From Sphingomonas sp. Leaf412 (lineage in GTDB: Bacteria > Pseudomonadota > Alphaproteobacteria > Sphingomonadales > Sphingomonadaceae): a stretch of DNA of 64,000 nt. Position numbers and translations under genes: made by a program. Numbering within the stretch: the stretch's first letter is position 1; every line of letters starts with the position of its first letter. The notes under the pieces were generated by a model. It did not search any database. It saw only the letters and a program-made list of their open reading frames with translations, and had not been told where the DNA came from. The DNA lies in the NCBI RefSeq assembly GCF_001425405.1, contig NZ_LMQP01000001.1, positions 23,254 to 87,253 on the forward strand. Reading direction: 5' to 3'. Shown in pieces: positions 1-9,135 of the stretch.

Positions 1-2
1 TG

Positions 3-593
3 CTGATCCGCAGCCAGCCGTTCAACGCGGCGAGCCAGCTGGTCCGCGGCGTCGACATCGACGCGTCCTACCGGTGGTCGATCGGCGATACGGTCGGGCC
101 GGCGGACGGCAACCTGACCGTGCGCGGCCTGGCGACGCGCTACATCGACAATCTGTTCGACAGCGGCGTGCCCGGCACCGTCATCCTCGATTCGGTCGGG
201 GTGAACGGCGGCCAGTTCTCCACCCCCAAATGGATCTTCCGCGGCAGCGTCGCCTACGACACCAAGGATTTCTCGATCACCGCGGTGGGACGCGGCGTGA
301 GTTCGGGCAAATATGCCGCCAACGGCATCGAATGCTCGACCTCCTGCCCGGCCAACGATCCCAATTTCTTCACCTACGACGACAATCAGGTGTCGGGCCT
401 GTTCTACGCCGACCTGAACCTGACGCAGAAGATCGACATGGGCGGCGCGGAGGCGCAGGTGTTCTTCAACGTCACCAACCTGTTCAACCGCTGGCCGCTG
501 CTGCTGCCGGAGACGGGGCTGGCCGCCAACAGCACCTATTCCGACCTGCTGGGCCGCCAGTTCCGCGTCGGCGTCCGCATGCAGACGCGCTGA
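3..593 (+). CDS. TonB-dependent receptor, C-terminal part (5' end outside window)
   Basis: Only the last 196 codons are visible. The frame is open from the window edge and ends at a TGA. The protein shows alternating hydrophobic and polar residues as in outer-membrane beta-strands, and a NVTNLFNR segment near the end, the usual 'N-x-x-N-L-F-N' motif of the last strands of TonB-dependent receptors. Such receptors import siderophores, vitamins or glycans across the outer membrane using TonB energy. The plug domain and TonB box are not visible, so the substrate cannot be guessed. A strong hairpin follows about 65 bases after the stop. Family call is fairly safe; specificity is unknown. Confidence 0.8.
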   Translation: MIRSQPFNAASQLVRGVDIDASYRWSIGDTVGPADGNLTVRGLATRYIDNLFDSGVPGTVILDSVGVNGGQFSTPKWIFRGSVAYDTKDFSITAVGRGVSSGKYAANGIECSTSCPANDPNFFTYDDNQVSGLFYADLNLTQKIDMGGAEAQVFFNVTNLFNRWPLLLPETGLAANSTYSDLLGRQFRVGVRMQTR

Positions 594-650
594 CCGGATA
601 CGGGGGCCGGCGCATTGCAGCGTCGGGCCCCGTATCGCGCGCGCCGACGA

Positions 651-692
651 AAAAAAGGGCCGCGTGCATCGCTGCACGCGGCCTCTTTCCTT
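651..692 (-). terminator. Intrinsic terminator, probably bidirectional
   Basis: An 11-bp perfect stem (658-668 with 673-683, loop TCGC) lies between the converging receptor gene and the PEP-CTERM gene. On the minus strand it is followed by a run of seven T, the classical form for ending the PEP-CTERM transcript. On the plus strand the tail is only TCTTTCCTT, so it would be weaker there. Confidence 0.75.
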
Positions 693-707
693 ACCCGCGG
701 GTTGCGA

Positions 708-1229
708 TCAGGCGAAGGCGACCGTCGTCTTCGCCGCGCGGCGGCGCATCGCGCCACCGATCGCGCCCATGCCCAGGATCATCAGCGCCCAGGTCGTCGG
801 CTCGGGCACGCCCGCCAGCGACAGCGTGCCGGTGTACTGGCCGTCGACGCCGGCCGAACCGCGCACCAGGATCTGGTGAGCGCCGGCGGGCAGGCGGAAG
901 TTGGCGAGGTAGCGACGCTCGAACTGGCCGGTTTCGGTCGCCGGGATGACCGTCGCGTCGAGCTTCACGCCGTTGAAGATGAAGTTCACGTTCTCCTTGA
1001 ACGCGGTCGGCGTCGACATGTTCGACAGGATCTCCACCGTCGCCGAACGCGCGAAGCTGGTGACGAAATCGTACGTGTCGGTGAAGGGCGACGACTTCGT
1101 CGTGGGATCGGGGTTACCGAAATCGCCACCGACGTTGGTGGTGTAGTCGAAATAGGTCGCGGCCGACGCCGAATTCGGAACGATGGCGGCGATCAGTGCC
1201 GCGGCGGCGATACCCTTGATGAAACGCAT
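708..1229 (-). CDS. PEPxxWA-CTERM sorting domain protein
   Basis: A 173-residue exported protein. The N-terminus (MRFIKGIAAAALIAAIV...ASA) is a signal peptide. The C-terminus carries VPEPTTWALMILGMG followed by a short helix and an RRR cluster, the PEPxxWA-CTERM signal typical of sphingomonads, recognised by an exosortase. The middle part (residues about 25-145) has no motif I recognise; it looks like a small beta-rich surface or extracellular domain. The ATG at 1229 is chosen because GGGAG lies 7 bases upstream and the signal peptide begins there; longer upstream reading has no homology. A strong terminator follows. A small exosortase-system accessory protein is encoded at 2782-3021. Confidence 0.85.
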   Translation of the reverse strand: MRFIKGIAAAALIAAIVPNSASAATYFDYTTNVGGDFGNPDPTTKSSPFTDTYDFVTSFARSATVEILSNMSTPTAFKENVNFIFNGVKLDATVIPATETGQFERRYLANFRLPAGAHQILVRGSAGVDGQYTGTLSLAGVPEPTTWALMILGMGAIGGAMRRRAAKTTVAFA

Positions 1230-1399
1230 GATGTCACTCCCTGTGTGCCCAGGCCCGGTAAAGCCCCTGTAGACCCGAAGGGCCGACCGGGTTGGCGTCC
1301 TGTCGGATCGGGCAATGACAGCACCGGCAGTGCGCTGCAACATAACGGAATCTTCGCGATTCCAGAAACGGCACATCCGGGACGGACCCGACGCGCGGT

Positions 1400-2722
1400 T
1401 CAGGCGGGGACCCGTGCCCGGGGTTCCCCGATCCGGCCGGCGAGCCACAGGTACAGGGCGACGCTGTCGTCGACGAAGCGATGCGCCGGCCGATCCCCGA
1501 CCGTCGCCGGCCGCACCATGCCCGCTTCCGCCGCCGCACGCAGCGCGCCCGCGAGCGGGCCGGTTTCGTCGGCGGGGTTCAGCACGACGCCGAAGTGGCG
1601 CAACCCCTCGCGGGCCAGGACCGCGATGTCGGCGGGCGGCAGGCGCAGGGCGATCGATTCGACCTGCTGCTGCGAGCGCGGCGACAGGCGGACCCACACG
1701 TCCTTCATCGCGCGGCGGATCGCCTCCGCCACGTCGTCGCGCGACACGTTGCCGGCCTGGCGGTCCAGCGCGCGCGCGGCGGCATGTTGCGCCAGCAGGC
1801 CGGTGATGTAGGGCGAGCCCTGCGCCGCCATGACGACGTCGGCCTGCGCATCGGGCTCGAACGACATCTGGCCGATCGATTCGCCCAGCGCGATCATCTC
1901 GCCCATCTCCTCGTCCGTCATCATCGGCATGGGCAGGCCCAGCACGTTGCGGCGGATCGACGGGATATGTTCGACCAGTTCGGTCAGGTTCGCCGCGACG
2001 CCCGCGATCACTATCTGGACGCGGATCGAGCGGTCCGACAGGCCCTTGATAAGCTCCGCCACCTGACGCTTGAATTCCACCGACGTCGCGCGGTCGAATT
2101 CGTCCAGGATGATGAGGACGCGGGTGCCCGACAGCTTCGCGAACACCTCGGTCAGCGTCGCGACGGTCAGTTCGCGGTCGGGCAGCAGCGAATCGAGCGC
2201 GGCGCCGCTTTCGGCGCGGTCCGACGTCGGGTCGAAATCGGCGTGATACAGCAACGGCACGTCGGCGGCGATGGCGCGGAAGACCGCGTCGAACTCGCTG
2301 GTTTCGGTGCAGGAGGCGTAGCGGACGATGTACCGCGCCTCCCGCGCCAGTTGCGAGAAGACGTGGAGCAGGCTGGTCTTGCCGATGCCGCGGTCGCCGA
2401 AGACGACGGCGTGCAGCTGCTGCTCCTCGATCGCGCGGATCAGCGACAGCAGGATCTCGCGCCGTCCCGCGAACATCCGCACGTCGCTGACGGGCTGCGA
2501 CGGGGTGAACGCGCGCTGGAGCCGGGAGCGCTGCTGGTCGATCGGGCCGTCGCGGCCGCGCAGCGGGCGTTCCAGGTCGCTCGCCTCGCCCTTGAACCGC
2601 GGCAGGCGCGACGTCGCGGCGCGCGCGCGCGACGACGGACGCTGCGGCAGGTCCAGCGCCGGGATCGGCTGCGGACGCGGGCGGCGGCCCAGCAATGTAT
2701 CGACGAAACGGGACCAGACCAT
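1400..2722 (-). CDS. AAA family ATPase
   Basis: A 440-residue P-loop ATPase. Residues 1-80 are basic and low in complexity. The ATPase core follows: FAGRREI (box preceding the P-loop), Walker A GDRGIGKTS at 109-117 and Walker B VLIILDEFD at about 202-210. The C-terminal third looks helical, ending in a winged-helix-like segment. The architecture resembles ORC/Cdc6-like or STAND NTPases rather than proteolytic AAA proteins. The start at 2722 is chosen for its position after the short gap; the ribosome site (GCGAGTG) is weak. It lies downstream of the small gene at 2782-3021 on the same strand (59-base gap), so the two may be co-transcribed. The role is unknown. Confidence 0.75.
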   Translation of the reverse strand: MVWSRFVDTLLGRRPRPQPIPALDLPQRPSSRARAATSRLPRFKGEASDLERPLRGRDGPIDQQRSRLQRAFTPSQPVSDVRMFAGRREILLSLIRAIEEQQLHAVVFGDRGIGKTSLLHVFSQLAREARYIVRYASCTETSEFDAVFRAIAADVPLLYHADFDPTSDRAESGAALDSLLPDRELTVATLTEVFAKLSGTRVLIILDEFDRATSVEFKRQVAELIKGLSDRSIRVQIVIAGVAANLTELVEHIPSIRRNVLGLPMPMMTDEEMGEMIALGESIGQMSFEPDAQADVVMAAQGSPYITGLLAQHAAARALDRQAGNVSRDDVAEAIRRAMKDVWVRLSPRSQQQVESIALRLPPADIAVLAREGLRHFGVVLNPADETGPLAGALRAAAEAGMVRPATVGDRPAHRFVDDSVALYLWLAGRIGEPRARVPA

Positions 2723-2781
2723 CGTATCACTCGCTTGGAAGCGCCGCGGAACGGGCGCAGGTGTCGGCAGGGTGCCGATCG

Positions 2782-3021
2782 TCAGAAGTTGAAGCGCGGG
2801 CGCAGGACGTAGAAGATGTAGGCGACGACGAGGACGAGGCCCAGGATCGCGGGCAGCACATAGCCCTCGTTCCCCAGCCAGTTCACCACGGCGCAGCCGA
2901 TCGCCGGCGGCGCATATTGCCACAGTTTGTCGCCCGGGTCCTCCTGCGAGGAGCGTTGGAGAAGCAGTACCACGAGGCCGGTGAAGACCATCAATGTCAG
3001 CCAGTCGAAAGGTGTTTCCAT
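2782..3021 (-). CDS. XrtV sorting system accessory-like small membrane protein
   Basis: A 79-residue protein with two predicted membrane helices (about residues 7-20 and 55-74) around a conserved-looking centre (LWQYAPPAIGCAVVNWLGN). From memory this closely resembles the 'XrtV sorting system accessory protein' family of sphingomonads, small proteins that accompany an exosortase and its PEP-CTERM targets. No exosortase is present in this window, but a PEP-CTERM protein is encoded 1.5 kb away. A ribosome site (GGAAAAAGG) lies just upstream of the ATG. The family name rests on recall and should be tested by profile search. Confidence 0.6.
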   Translation of the reverse strand: METPFDWLTLMVFTGLVVLLLQRSSQEDPGDKLWQYAPPAIGCAVVNWLGNEGYVLPAILGLVLVVAYIFYVLRPRFNF

Positions 3022-3207
3022 CGTGCCTTTTTCCGTCCCCCTGCCGGTAAACCGTCAGGGTCCGGGCGCCCGTGCCCGCCCGACATGCCATCCGTGCCAT
3101 TCAGGGATGACTATTTCGTTTTCAACGCGCAAGCGATGGTTGCGCGAAATGCGAACCCGCGCCTAAGCCGCCCTCCTACATTACCCATTTCGGGAAGTCC
3201 CCAGCGA

Positions 3208-4278
3208 ATGGTCGTCGACGACCGCAGCCTCACCCCGGCGCACAACAACCTGACGCTGGTACGGCTGGTCCTGGCCTCCGCCGTGATCTGGACGCACAGC
3301 GTATGGCGCATGAGCGGCCGGCAGGGCGCGGACGAATTCGCCGCCATCCTGGGCGCGCCGATCTCGCAATTCGCGGTCGACGGCTTCTTCTTCCTCAGCG
3401 GCATGCTGGTCTATTCCAGCCTGGTGCGACGCGGCAGCGCGCGGGATTTCGCGACCGCCCGGATCGCGCGATTGTGGCCCGCGCTGGCGGTATCGGTGCT
3501 GGCGACGGTGGCGGCGGGGGGGTTCCTGACGCAGGCGCCGGGCCTATCCTACCTGTCGGGCGACACCGCGAAGTTCCTGGTGGGCAACCTGACGCTGACG
3601 TCGGGGCATTATACGCTGACGGGAGTCCGGTGCGGCGCCGCGCCGTGCAACGTGAACGGATCGCTATGGACGATCACGTGGGAGGCGCGCTGCTACCTCC
3701 TCCTGATCGTGCTGTTCCTGACCGGCCTGTCGTCGCCGCGGCTGATGAAGCGCGTGGTCCTGCCCGCGACGCTCGCCTTCGCGATCCTGATGGACGTGCC
3801 GCAGGTGCAGGACATGATCGCGCGGGTGGCGGGCAAGGGCGTGCTGTACAACCTGGTGATGGTCGACCGGCTGTGGACGATGTTCGCGCTGGGCATCGCG
3901 GCGCATCTGTGGCGCGATCGCATCCGGCTGTCGTGGATCGTGCTGGCGGTACTGCTGGGGCTGGTGGTGCTGAGCGCTTGGGTCATGCCCGTGCCGCACC
4001 TGGGCGGCGTATTCGTCGCCTATGCGGTGCTGTGCTTCGGCTTCCTGAGCGCGCGCGGCGGGGCGGTGTCGGGCGACTGGCCGGACTACAGCTACGGCAT
4101 GTACATCTATGCCTTCCCGATCATGATGGCGGTCGCGGCGCTGGTGCCGGTCACGCATCACTGGCAGCTGGCGCTGCTGAACCTGCTGCTGACGCTGCCG
4201 CTGGCGGCGCTGTCGTGGCATTTCGTGGAGAAGCCGGTGCTGGACCTGGTCCGCGACCGGCGGAAGGCGCGGGGCTGA
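3208..4278 (+). CDS. Acyltransferase 3 family membrane protein
   Basis: A 356-residue integral membrane protein with about ten hydrophobic segments. Early motifs fit the acyltransferase-3 family (OafA/WecH type): NNLTLVRLVLASAVIWTHS, with the conserved catalytic-region His, then VDGFFFLSGMLV and a C-terminal HFVEKP. Such enzymes O-acylate sugars of exopolysaccharide, O-antigen or glucans in the inner membrane. The ATG at 3208 is used because GGGAAG lies about 10 bases upstream and the first motif starts 12 residues in; ATGs at 3085 and 3136 are in frame but give unneeded extensions. Neighbours are further polysaccharide-modifying genes. Confidence 0.8.
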   Translation: MVVDDRSLTPAHNNLTLVRLVLASAVIWTHSVWRMSGRQGADEFAAILGAPISQFAVDGFFFLSGMLVYSSLVRRGSARDFATARIARLWPALAVSVLATVAAGGFLTQAPGLSYLSGDTAKFLVGNLTLTSGHYTLTGVRCGAAPCNVNGSLWTITWEARCYLLLIVLFLTGLSSPRLMKRVVLPATLAFAILMDVPQVQDMIARVAGKGVLYNLVMVDRLWTMFALGIAAHLWRDRIRLSWIVLAVLLGLVVLSAWVMPVPHLGGVFVAYAVLCFGFLSARGGAVSGDWPDYSYGMYIYAFPIMMAVAALVPVTHHWQLALLNLLLTLPLAALSWHFVEKPVLDLVRDRRKARG

Positions 4279-4388
4279 CAGGCGGCACCTTCGCGCGGAG
4301 GAGAGACTGATCGAGAGCCCATCGAAGCAGCGGTTTGATGGGCGCCCGATGCCGAAGCCTCGCCTCGAGGATCATGCACGCCGCCCGT

Positions 4389-4421
4389 GCGTCGAGACGG
4401 CCTTTCGGCGGCGCTCGATGC
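4389..4421. other. Stem-loop in convergent intergenic gap
   Basis: An 8-bp inverted repeat (GCGTCGAG with CTCGATGC, one mismatch) encloses an inner GCC-TTTC-GGC stem. It lies in the 174-base gap between two genes that converge. No T-run follows on either strand, so it may be a weak terminator or an mRNA-end stabiliser. A second, weaker inverted repeat (GCCCATC/GATGGGC) sits at about 4318-4344. Confidence 0.3.
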
Positions 4422-4452
4422 CTCCCCGGCACGGACGGTGGTGGGCGTGCCG

Positions 4453-5298
4453 CTACTTACGCCCCGCCAGCATTTCCCACAGGAACGGCGGGGTCAGCTG
4501 CTTGGCCACGACCTTGGGCGACCACTTCTGCTTCTCGCCCGGGCGCAGCTTGAACCGCGTCGTGTGGTCGGCGGCCTGTTCCTCCTCGGGACGGCCGTTG
4601 GTGTAGTAATACAGCGCGAGGCTGCGGCGGCGCACGTCCTCCGGGCATTCCAGCGGATCGGGATGGCCGTGATACGATTTTTCGGTGGTGGAGAACACCA
4701 GCAGCTGGTTCGCGATCGGCGGATAGCTCGCCACCTTCTGCGACACGTCCTCGTTCCACAATTCCAGCTCGCCCTTCCACTCCGGCTTCCACACCGGGTT
4801 GAGGTAGAGCAGCGCGTTCAGGCGCCGGTCCAGCTGCATCTTCTTGTGGCGGTTGAAATCGACGTGCAGCCCCAGCCGTCCCCCGCGCTTCAGCATGTGA
4901 AGGCCGCCGCCGTAGAAATGCGGATCGGGGATCAGCCCGTCGATTCCCGTCAGCTGCTCCAGGAATTCCAGGATCGGGCGCGAATTCATGATGTCGAAGA
5001 AATTGCGGATCGGATCCGGGAATTTCTCGTACGCGACCATGTTGAACTTCTGTTCGAAATGCCCCGTCGCATCGTGCGTCACCGCCCAGTCCGGCGACGA
5101 TTGCGGCGGGAACACGTCGATCAGCCGTTCGACCACGCCCGGCTTCAGGAAGTCGGGGATGACGATATGCGGATAGGGGGCGGCGGTCTGATACTGCCGT
5201 GCCCAGCCGTCGACGCCGGCGTCGAGCCGTTGGAGGTCGACAACCTGGTCCAGGGTATTGGCGGCGCCCGCAGGCGCGATGGGGGAGATCGCGTTCAT
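4453..5298 (-). CDS. 2OG-Fe(II) oxygenase (HxD...H)
   Basis: A 281-residue cytosolic protein. It has the Fe(II)-binding HxD motif at LHVDF (H145, D147), a distal His in SYHGHP (H210) and Arg in VRRRSLALYYY (about 224-225) for 2-oxoglutarate binding, as in prolyl-4-hydroxylase-like dioxygenases. Length is normal for this group. The substrate is not evident; similar proteins hydroxylate peptides, lipids or sugar nucleotides. It lies just downstream (36 bases) of an acyltransferase-SGNH gene on the same strand, so a surface-glycan or lipid role is an inference from context. The start at 5298 gives a natural N-terminus. Confidence 0.8.
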   Translation of the reverse strand: MNAISPIAPAGAANTLDQVVDLQRLDAGVDGWARQYQTAAPYPHIVIPDFLKPGVVERLIDVFPPQSSPDWAVTHDATGHFEQKFNMVAYEKFPDPIRNFFDIMNSRPILEFLEQLTGIDGLIPDPHFYGGGLHMLKRGGRLGLHVDFNRHKKMQLDRRLNALLYLNPVWKPEWKGELELWNEDVSQKVASYPPIANQLLVFSTTEKSYHGHPDPLECPEDVRRRSLALYYYTNGRPEEEQAADHTTRFKLRPGEKQKWSPKVVAKQLTPPFLWEMLAGRK

Positions 5299-5334
5299 GA
5301 TGGCTTCCTTGCCGTGCGCTGGTTTGACAACCGG

Positions 5335-7296
5335 TTACCGCCGCGGCGCCGCGGCGTCCAGCAGTCGCGCATCGACCGCCGCCGCGGCCTCGCGCGTCAG
5401 GTGGACGTCGTCCATGTACAGCGGCCCCTGAGCGCTCGCGGTCCGGCAGGTGCGCAGGTCGCAGAACAGGTCGGTCGTCGCGATCACGGGCACGCCGTCG
5501 CGCACGACGCCGTCCAGGATCGTCGCCATCGCCTTCCCCCGCCGCGCCGCCTCCTGCGCCGCGGGATAACCGCCGCAGGCGGCGACGTCGCGCCCGGCGA
5601 ACAGTGCGGTGCGATAGCAGACGAAGGGGTCGCGCGGCGGCAGCGGGATCGGGCCGAGCATCAATACGCGCTTGCCCGCCGCGCGGAACGCCGCCGCCGT
5701 CGCCGCCAGCCGGCGCGAGGCCAGCGCCTGCGCGGCGGCCAGGGTGGGATCGCCGCCCGCGTCGGCGGCGCGGTACAGGTCGCCCGCCAGCGCATCCCAC
5801 CGCCCCGCGATCACCACGGTGCGGATCGCCGGATCGGCCAGGATCGCCGCCTGCGCCCGGGCGACGAACGCCGGGCATTCACGCCGCAGCGCGTTGGCGG
5901 GGACGAATCGGGCCGCGGCGATCGGGGGGCAGCCCGCCTTCGTCAGCTGCCACACCGCCAACCCGCGCTGCTTCGCCAGGACGTCCATCGACGCCGCCAG
6001 CTGAGCGCCGGACGAATCGCCGAACAGCGCGATCGACGGCACCACGTCCGCCCCCAGCACGCATTCGCCCGCCGCAGGTGGCGCGCCCGCCAGTTTCAGG
6101 CAGGGCGAGCGGTTCAGCCGGTCCAGCTCGCCCGCGGTGCGCGACACGATCGCGTGCGCCGCGGGATTGCGGAAGGCGAGGCCCTGCGTGGCGAAGGACA
6201 GGCCCGCCAGCGCCAGCAGCGCGAGCGACCCCGCCGCCCCGCCGACGAAGATCGCGCGCCGGCCGAACCGGTCGCGGTTGCGGAAATAGCGTTCGACGGT
6301 GTGCATCGACAGCGATCCCAGGACGAACGACGCTGCGATCGTGCCGACGATCACCGCAGGCGCCGTCGGCGCCCCGATGCTTTCGGGCATGGCGAAGCGG
6401 GTGAACACGATCACCGGCCAGTGCCACAGGTAAAGGGAGTAGGAGATCAGGCCGACGTACACGACCGGTCGCCACGTCAGCAGCCGTGCCACGCGCGTCC
6501 CCTCCCCCGCATGGATCAGCAACGCCGCCCCGAGCACCGGCGGGATCGCGGTCAGCCCGGGAAACGGCGTTCCGGGCCGGTACAGCATGATCGCGGCGAC
6601 GATCATCGCCAGGCCCGCGACCGCCAGCACCTCCCGCGCCGCGGCGCGCCTGACCGCGGGGATCGCCCCCACCGCCAGCAGCGCCCCCGCCAGCAGCTCC
6701 CACGCGCGCGTGAAGGGCAGGTAGAAGTTGAACCCCGGCCAGCGCGGCGTGGCGTAGATGCTGAGCGCCAGGCTGCCCAGCGCGATGGCGACCAGCAGCG
6801 CGTTGCGCGCCCCCCGGCCCCAGCGCATGACCAGCGCCAGCAGCAGCGGGAAGACGATGTAATATTGCTCCTCGACCGCCAGGCTCCACGTGTGGAGCAG
6901 CGGCTTGAGCTCCGCGGCGGCGTCGAAATAGCCCGATTCGCGGAAGAACACGACATTGGACGCGAACAGGACCGTCGCCGCCATCGACTTTGCGAATCGC
7001 TGCTGGTCGAACGACGACAGCAGGAACGCGGAGGCGAGGAACGCGACGAACAGCATCGCGAACAGCGCCGGATAGATGCGCCGGATACGCCGTTCGTAGA
7101 AGGCGACGATCGAGAACCGGCCGCGGTCGATGTCCGCCAGCAGCGTCTGCGTGATGAGATAGCCCGAGATGACGAAGAAGACGTCGACGCCGACATAGCC
7201 GCCGGACAGGGCCGCGATGCCCGCGTGGAACAGCACCACCGGCACCACCGCCACGGCGCGCAGCCCGTCGATATCGGCGCGGTATCGGATCGTCAT
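5335..7296 (-). CDS. Acyltransferase 3 / SGNH hydrolase fusion (OafA type)
   Basis: A 653-residue two-domain protein. Residues 1-about 350 form an acyltransferase-3 membrane domain: YRADIDGLRAVAVVPVVLFH, then VDVFFVISGYLIT and about ten helices. The C-terminal 270 residues form a periplasmic SGNH domain with the nucleophile block ALFGDSSGAQL and the catalytic DDVHLT near the end. This OafA-like fusion acetylates O-antigen, exopolysaccharide or peptidoglycan. The ATG at 7296 is preferred over one 31 codons upstream because GGGGAAA precedes it and the first motif begins 4 residues later. It is divergent from the O-antigen ligase gene at 7458. Confidence 0.85.
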   Translation of the reverse strand: MTIRYRADIDGLRAVAVVPVVLFHAGIAALSGGYVGVDVFFVISGYLITQTLLADIDRGRFSIVAFYERRIRRIYPALFAMLFVAFLASAFLLSSFDQQRFAKSMAATVLFASNVVFFRESGYFDAAAELKPLLHTWSLAVEEQYYIVFPLLLALVMRWGRGARNALLVAIALGSLALSIYATPRWPGFNFYLPFTRAWELLAGALLAVGAIPAVRRAAAREVLAVAGLAMIVAAIMLYRPGTPFPGLTAIPPVLGAALLIHAGEGTRVARLLTWRPVVYVGLISYSLYLWHWPVIVFTRFAMPESIGAPTAPAVIVGTIAASFVLGSLSMHTVERYFRNRDRFGRRAIFVGGAAGSLALLALAGLSFATQGLAFRNPAAHAIVSRTAGELDRLNRSPCLKLAGAPPAAGECVLGADVVPSIALFGDSSGAQLAASMDVLAKQRGLAVWQLTKAGCPPIAAARFVPANALRRECPAFVARAQAAILADPAIRTVVIAGRWDALAGDLYRAADAGGDPTLAAAQALASRRLAATAAAFRAAGKRVLMLGPIPLPPRDPFVCYRTALFAGRDVAACGGYPAAQEAARRGKAMATILDGVVRDGVPVIATTDLFCDLRTCRTASAQGPLYMDDVHLTREAAAAVDARLLDAAAPRR

Positions 7297-7457
7297 CGTC
7301 GTTTCCCCGGACGGGCAGCCTTCCCCGCGACGCCGTGGCGCGTCGTTGACCGATTGTCCACCGATCGCGCCTATCGCGGGTGGCGGCACCCGCGCGCTTC
7401 CGCCGGCGGGCGAGTTGCTCTACTGCAACGTCAGCAGGGGTTGGGACAGACGGATCG

Positions 7458-9083
7458 ATGAACATCTTCCGACGGCGAAGGGCCGCCGCCAGCCGCGTGG
7501 CCGCGCCCGTCCTGGCGACCTATTCCACGCCCAACTGGTTCCAGCGGCATCGCTGGCTGTGCATCGTCGCGCTGGTGGCGTTCGCGTTCGTCTATTCGGC
7601 GTTCTTCACGCTGATCGGCCGGTTCCTGATGCTGCAATTCATGATCCCGCTGATCGTGCTGCTGTTCCTCGTCGTCTGGATCCTGCCCGAGAACGACCGG
7701 CCGCCGACCCGCCTGATGGAGGTGTTCGCCTTCGCCTATCTGGCCGCGCTGCTGTGCTGGCCCGACTATCTGGCCATCGCGATACCGGGCCTGCCGTGGA
7801 TCACGCTGCTGCGCCTGACCGGCTTCCCGATGGCGTTCCTGCTGCTGATGTCGATATCGATGTCGCCGACGTTCCGGGCGGAGATGAAGGAGCGGCTGAA
7901 CGCCGTGCCCTTCATCTGGAAGGCGCTGGTCGTCTTCTTCCTGATCGGGCTGGCGTCGGTCGCCTGGTCGGGCGATCCGGGCTTTTCCTTCAACAAATTC
8001 GTCGTGGCGCTCGTGAACTGGTTCATTCCGTTCTTCGTCGCCGTGTACGTCTTCTCCAAGCCGCGGCGCGTCATCTGGCTGGGCCATATCCTTTGGGGCA
8101 TCGCGATCTTCGTCAGCCTGATCGGCTTTCAGGAATGGCGCCACAGCCAGGTTCCGTGGGCGGGGCGCATCCCGTCCTTCCTGGCGGTGCAGGACGAGGC
8201 GGTGCTGCGCATCCTGGCGGGCGCGGCGCGGTCGTCGACCGGCATCTATCGCGTGCAGAGCAAGTTCACGACCAGCGGGGCGCTGGCCGAATTCCTGTCC
8301 TTCGCGCTGCCCTTCATCATCCATATCATGGTCAAGACCAACCGGTTGTGGGTCCGCCTCGCCGCGGGCGCGACGATCCCGCTCGTGATCTGGGCATTGG
8401 TGAAGACGGACGCGCGGCTGGGCATGGTCGGCCTGTTCATGTCGCTGCTGTTCTACGCGCTCGCCTGGGGTATCATGCGCTGGCGCAGCGACAAGACCAG
8501 CATCTTCGGTCCCGCGCTGACCATCGCCTATCCCGCGATCTTCACCGCGTTCATCACCGCGACCTTCTTCGTCGGGCGGCTGCGCGCGCTGGTGTGGGGA
8601 ACGGGCGCGCAAAGCGCGAGCACCGAGACGCGAAAGGCGATGTACCGCGAGGGCATGCCGATGATCCTGAAGAACCCCGTCGGCCACGGCTTCGGCCGCG
8701 GGGCGGAAACGCTGGGGTTCGTCAACGGCAACGGCATCCTGACGATCGACACCTATTACCTGTCGATCGGGCTGGAATTCGGCATCCTGGGGTTCATCGC
8801 CTATTACGGCATGTTCCTGGTCGCCATCTGGCAGGGGACGAAGTTCGTGTGGCGCGCGCCGCGCGGCGAGACGCTGTACCTGGTCCCGACCACCATCGCG
8901 CTCGCGATCTTCGTCATCGAGAAATCGGTGTTCAGCCAGCAGGAGAATCATCCGCTGGTGTTCATCCTGCTCGGCGTCGCGGTCGCGTTGATGTGGCGGG
9001 CGAAGGTGGACGAGGCGGCGCGCGATGCCGCCGCCGCGGACGACGCGCGCGCCGCGACGGAACCCGCACCGCGCGGCTTGTAA
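7458..9083 (+). CDS. O-antigen ligase / Wzy-type polymerase family protein
   Basis: A 541-residue integral membrane protein with 11-12 hydrophobic segments and a large central periplasmic loop (about residues 215-290), the layout of the Wzy_C/O-antigen ligase family. The conserved 'R-x-x-x-W' and 'GxGxG' features of that family are represented by MILKNPVGHGFGRG in the second long loop and by KTDARLGM. These proteins polymerise or ligate lipid-linked glycans on the periplasmic side. The C-terminus is Ala/Asp-rich and probably cytosolic. The ATG at 7458 is chosen because an Arg-rich cytosolic head then precedes the first helix; no clear ribosome site is seen. It shares a 161-base divergent region with the acyltransferase gene. 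Confidence 0.8.
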   Translation: MNIFRRRRAAASRVAAPVLATYSTPNWFQRHRWLCIVALVAFAFVYSAFFTLIGRFLMLQFMIPLIVLLFLVVWILPENDRPPTRLMEVFAFAYLAALLCWPDYLAIAIPGLPWITLLRLTGFPMAFLLLMSISMSPTFRAEMKERLNAVPFIWKALVVFFLIGLASVAWSGDPGFSFNKFVVALVNWFIPFFVAVYVFSKPRRVIWLGHILWGIAIFVSLIGFQEWRHSQVPWAGRIPSFLAVQDEAVLRILAGAARSSTGIYRVQSKFTTSGALAEFLSFALPFIIHIMVKTNRLWVRLAAGATIPLVIWALVKTDARLGMVGLFMSLLFYALAWGIMRWRSDKTSIFGPALTIAYPAIFTAFITATFFVGRLRALVWGTGAQSASTETRKAMYREGMPMILKNPVGHGFGRGAETLGFVNGNGILTIDTYYLSIGLEFGILGFIAYYGMFLVAIWQGTKFVWRAPRGETLYLVPTTIALAIFVIEKSVFSQQENHPLVFILLGVAVALMWRAKVDEAARDAAAADDARAATEPAPRGL

Positions 9084-9135
9084 TTCCCATCGGATAAGGG
9101 GATATTAAATCGCTCCCGACAGGAAGGGCGTAGCG

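Noticed and set aside
4387..7461. Long open frame on the plus strand opposite the oxygenase and acyltransferase genes
   Set aside because: It is Arg/His/Gln-rich without any domain and lies antisense to two genes with clear motifs; high GC content creates such frames.
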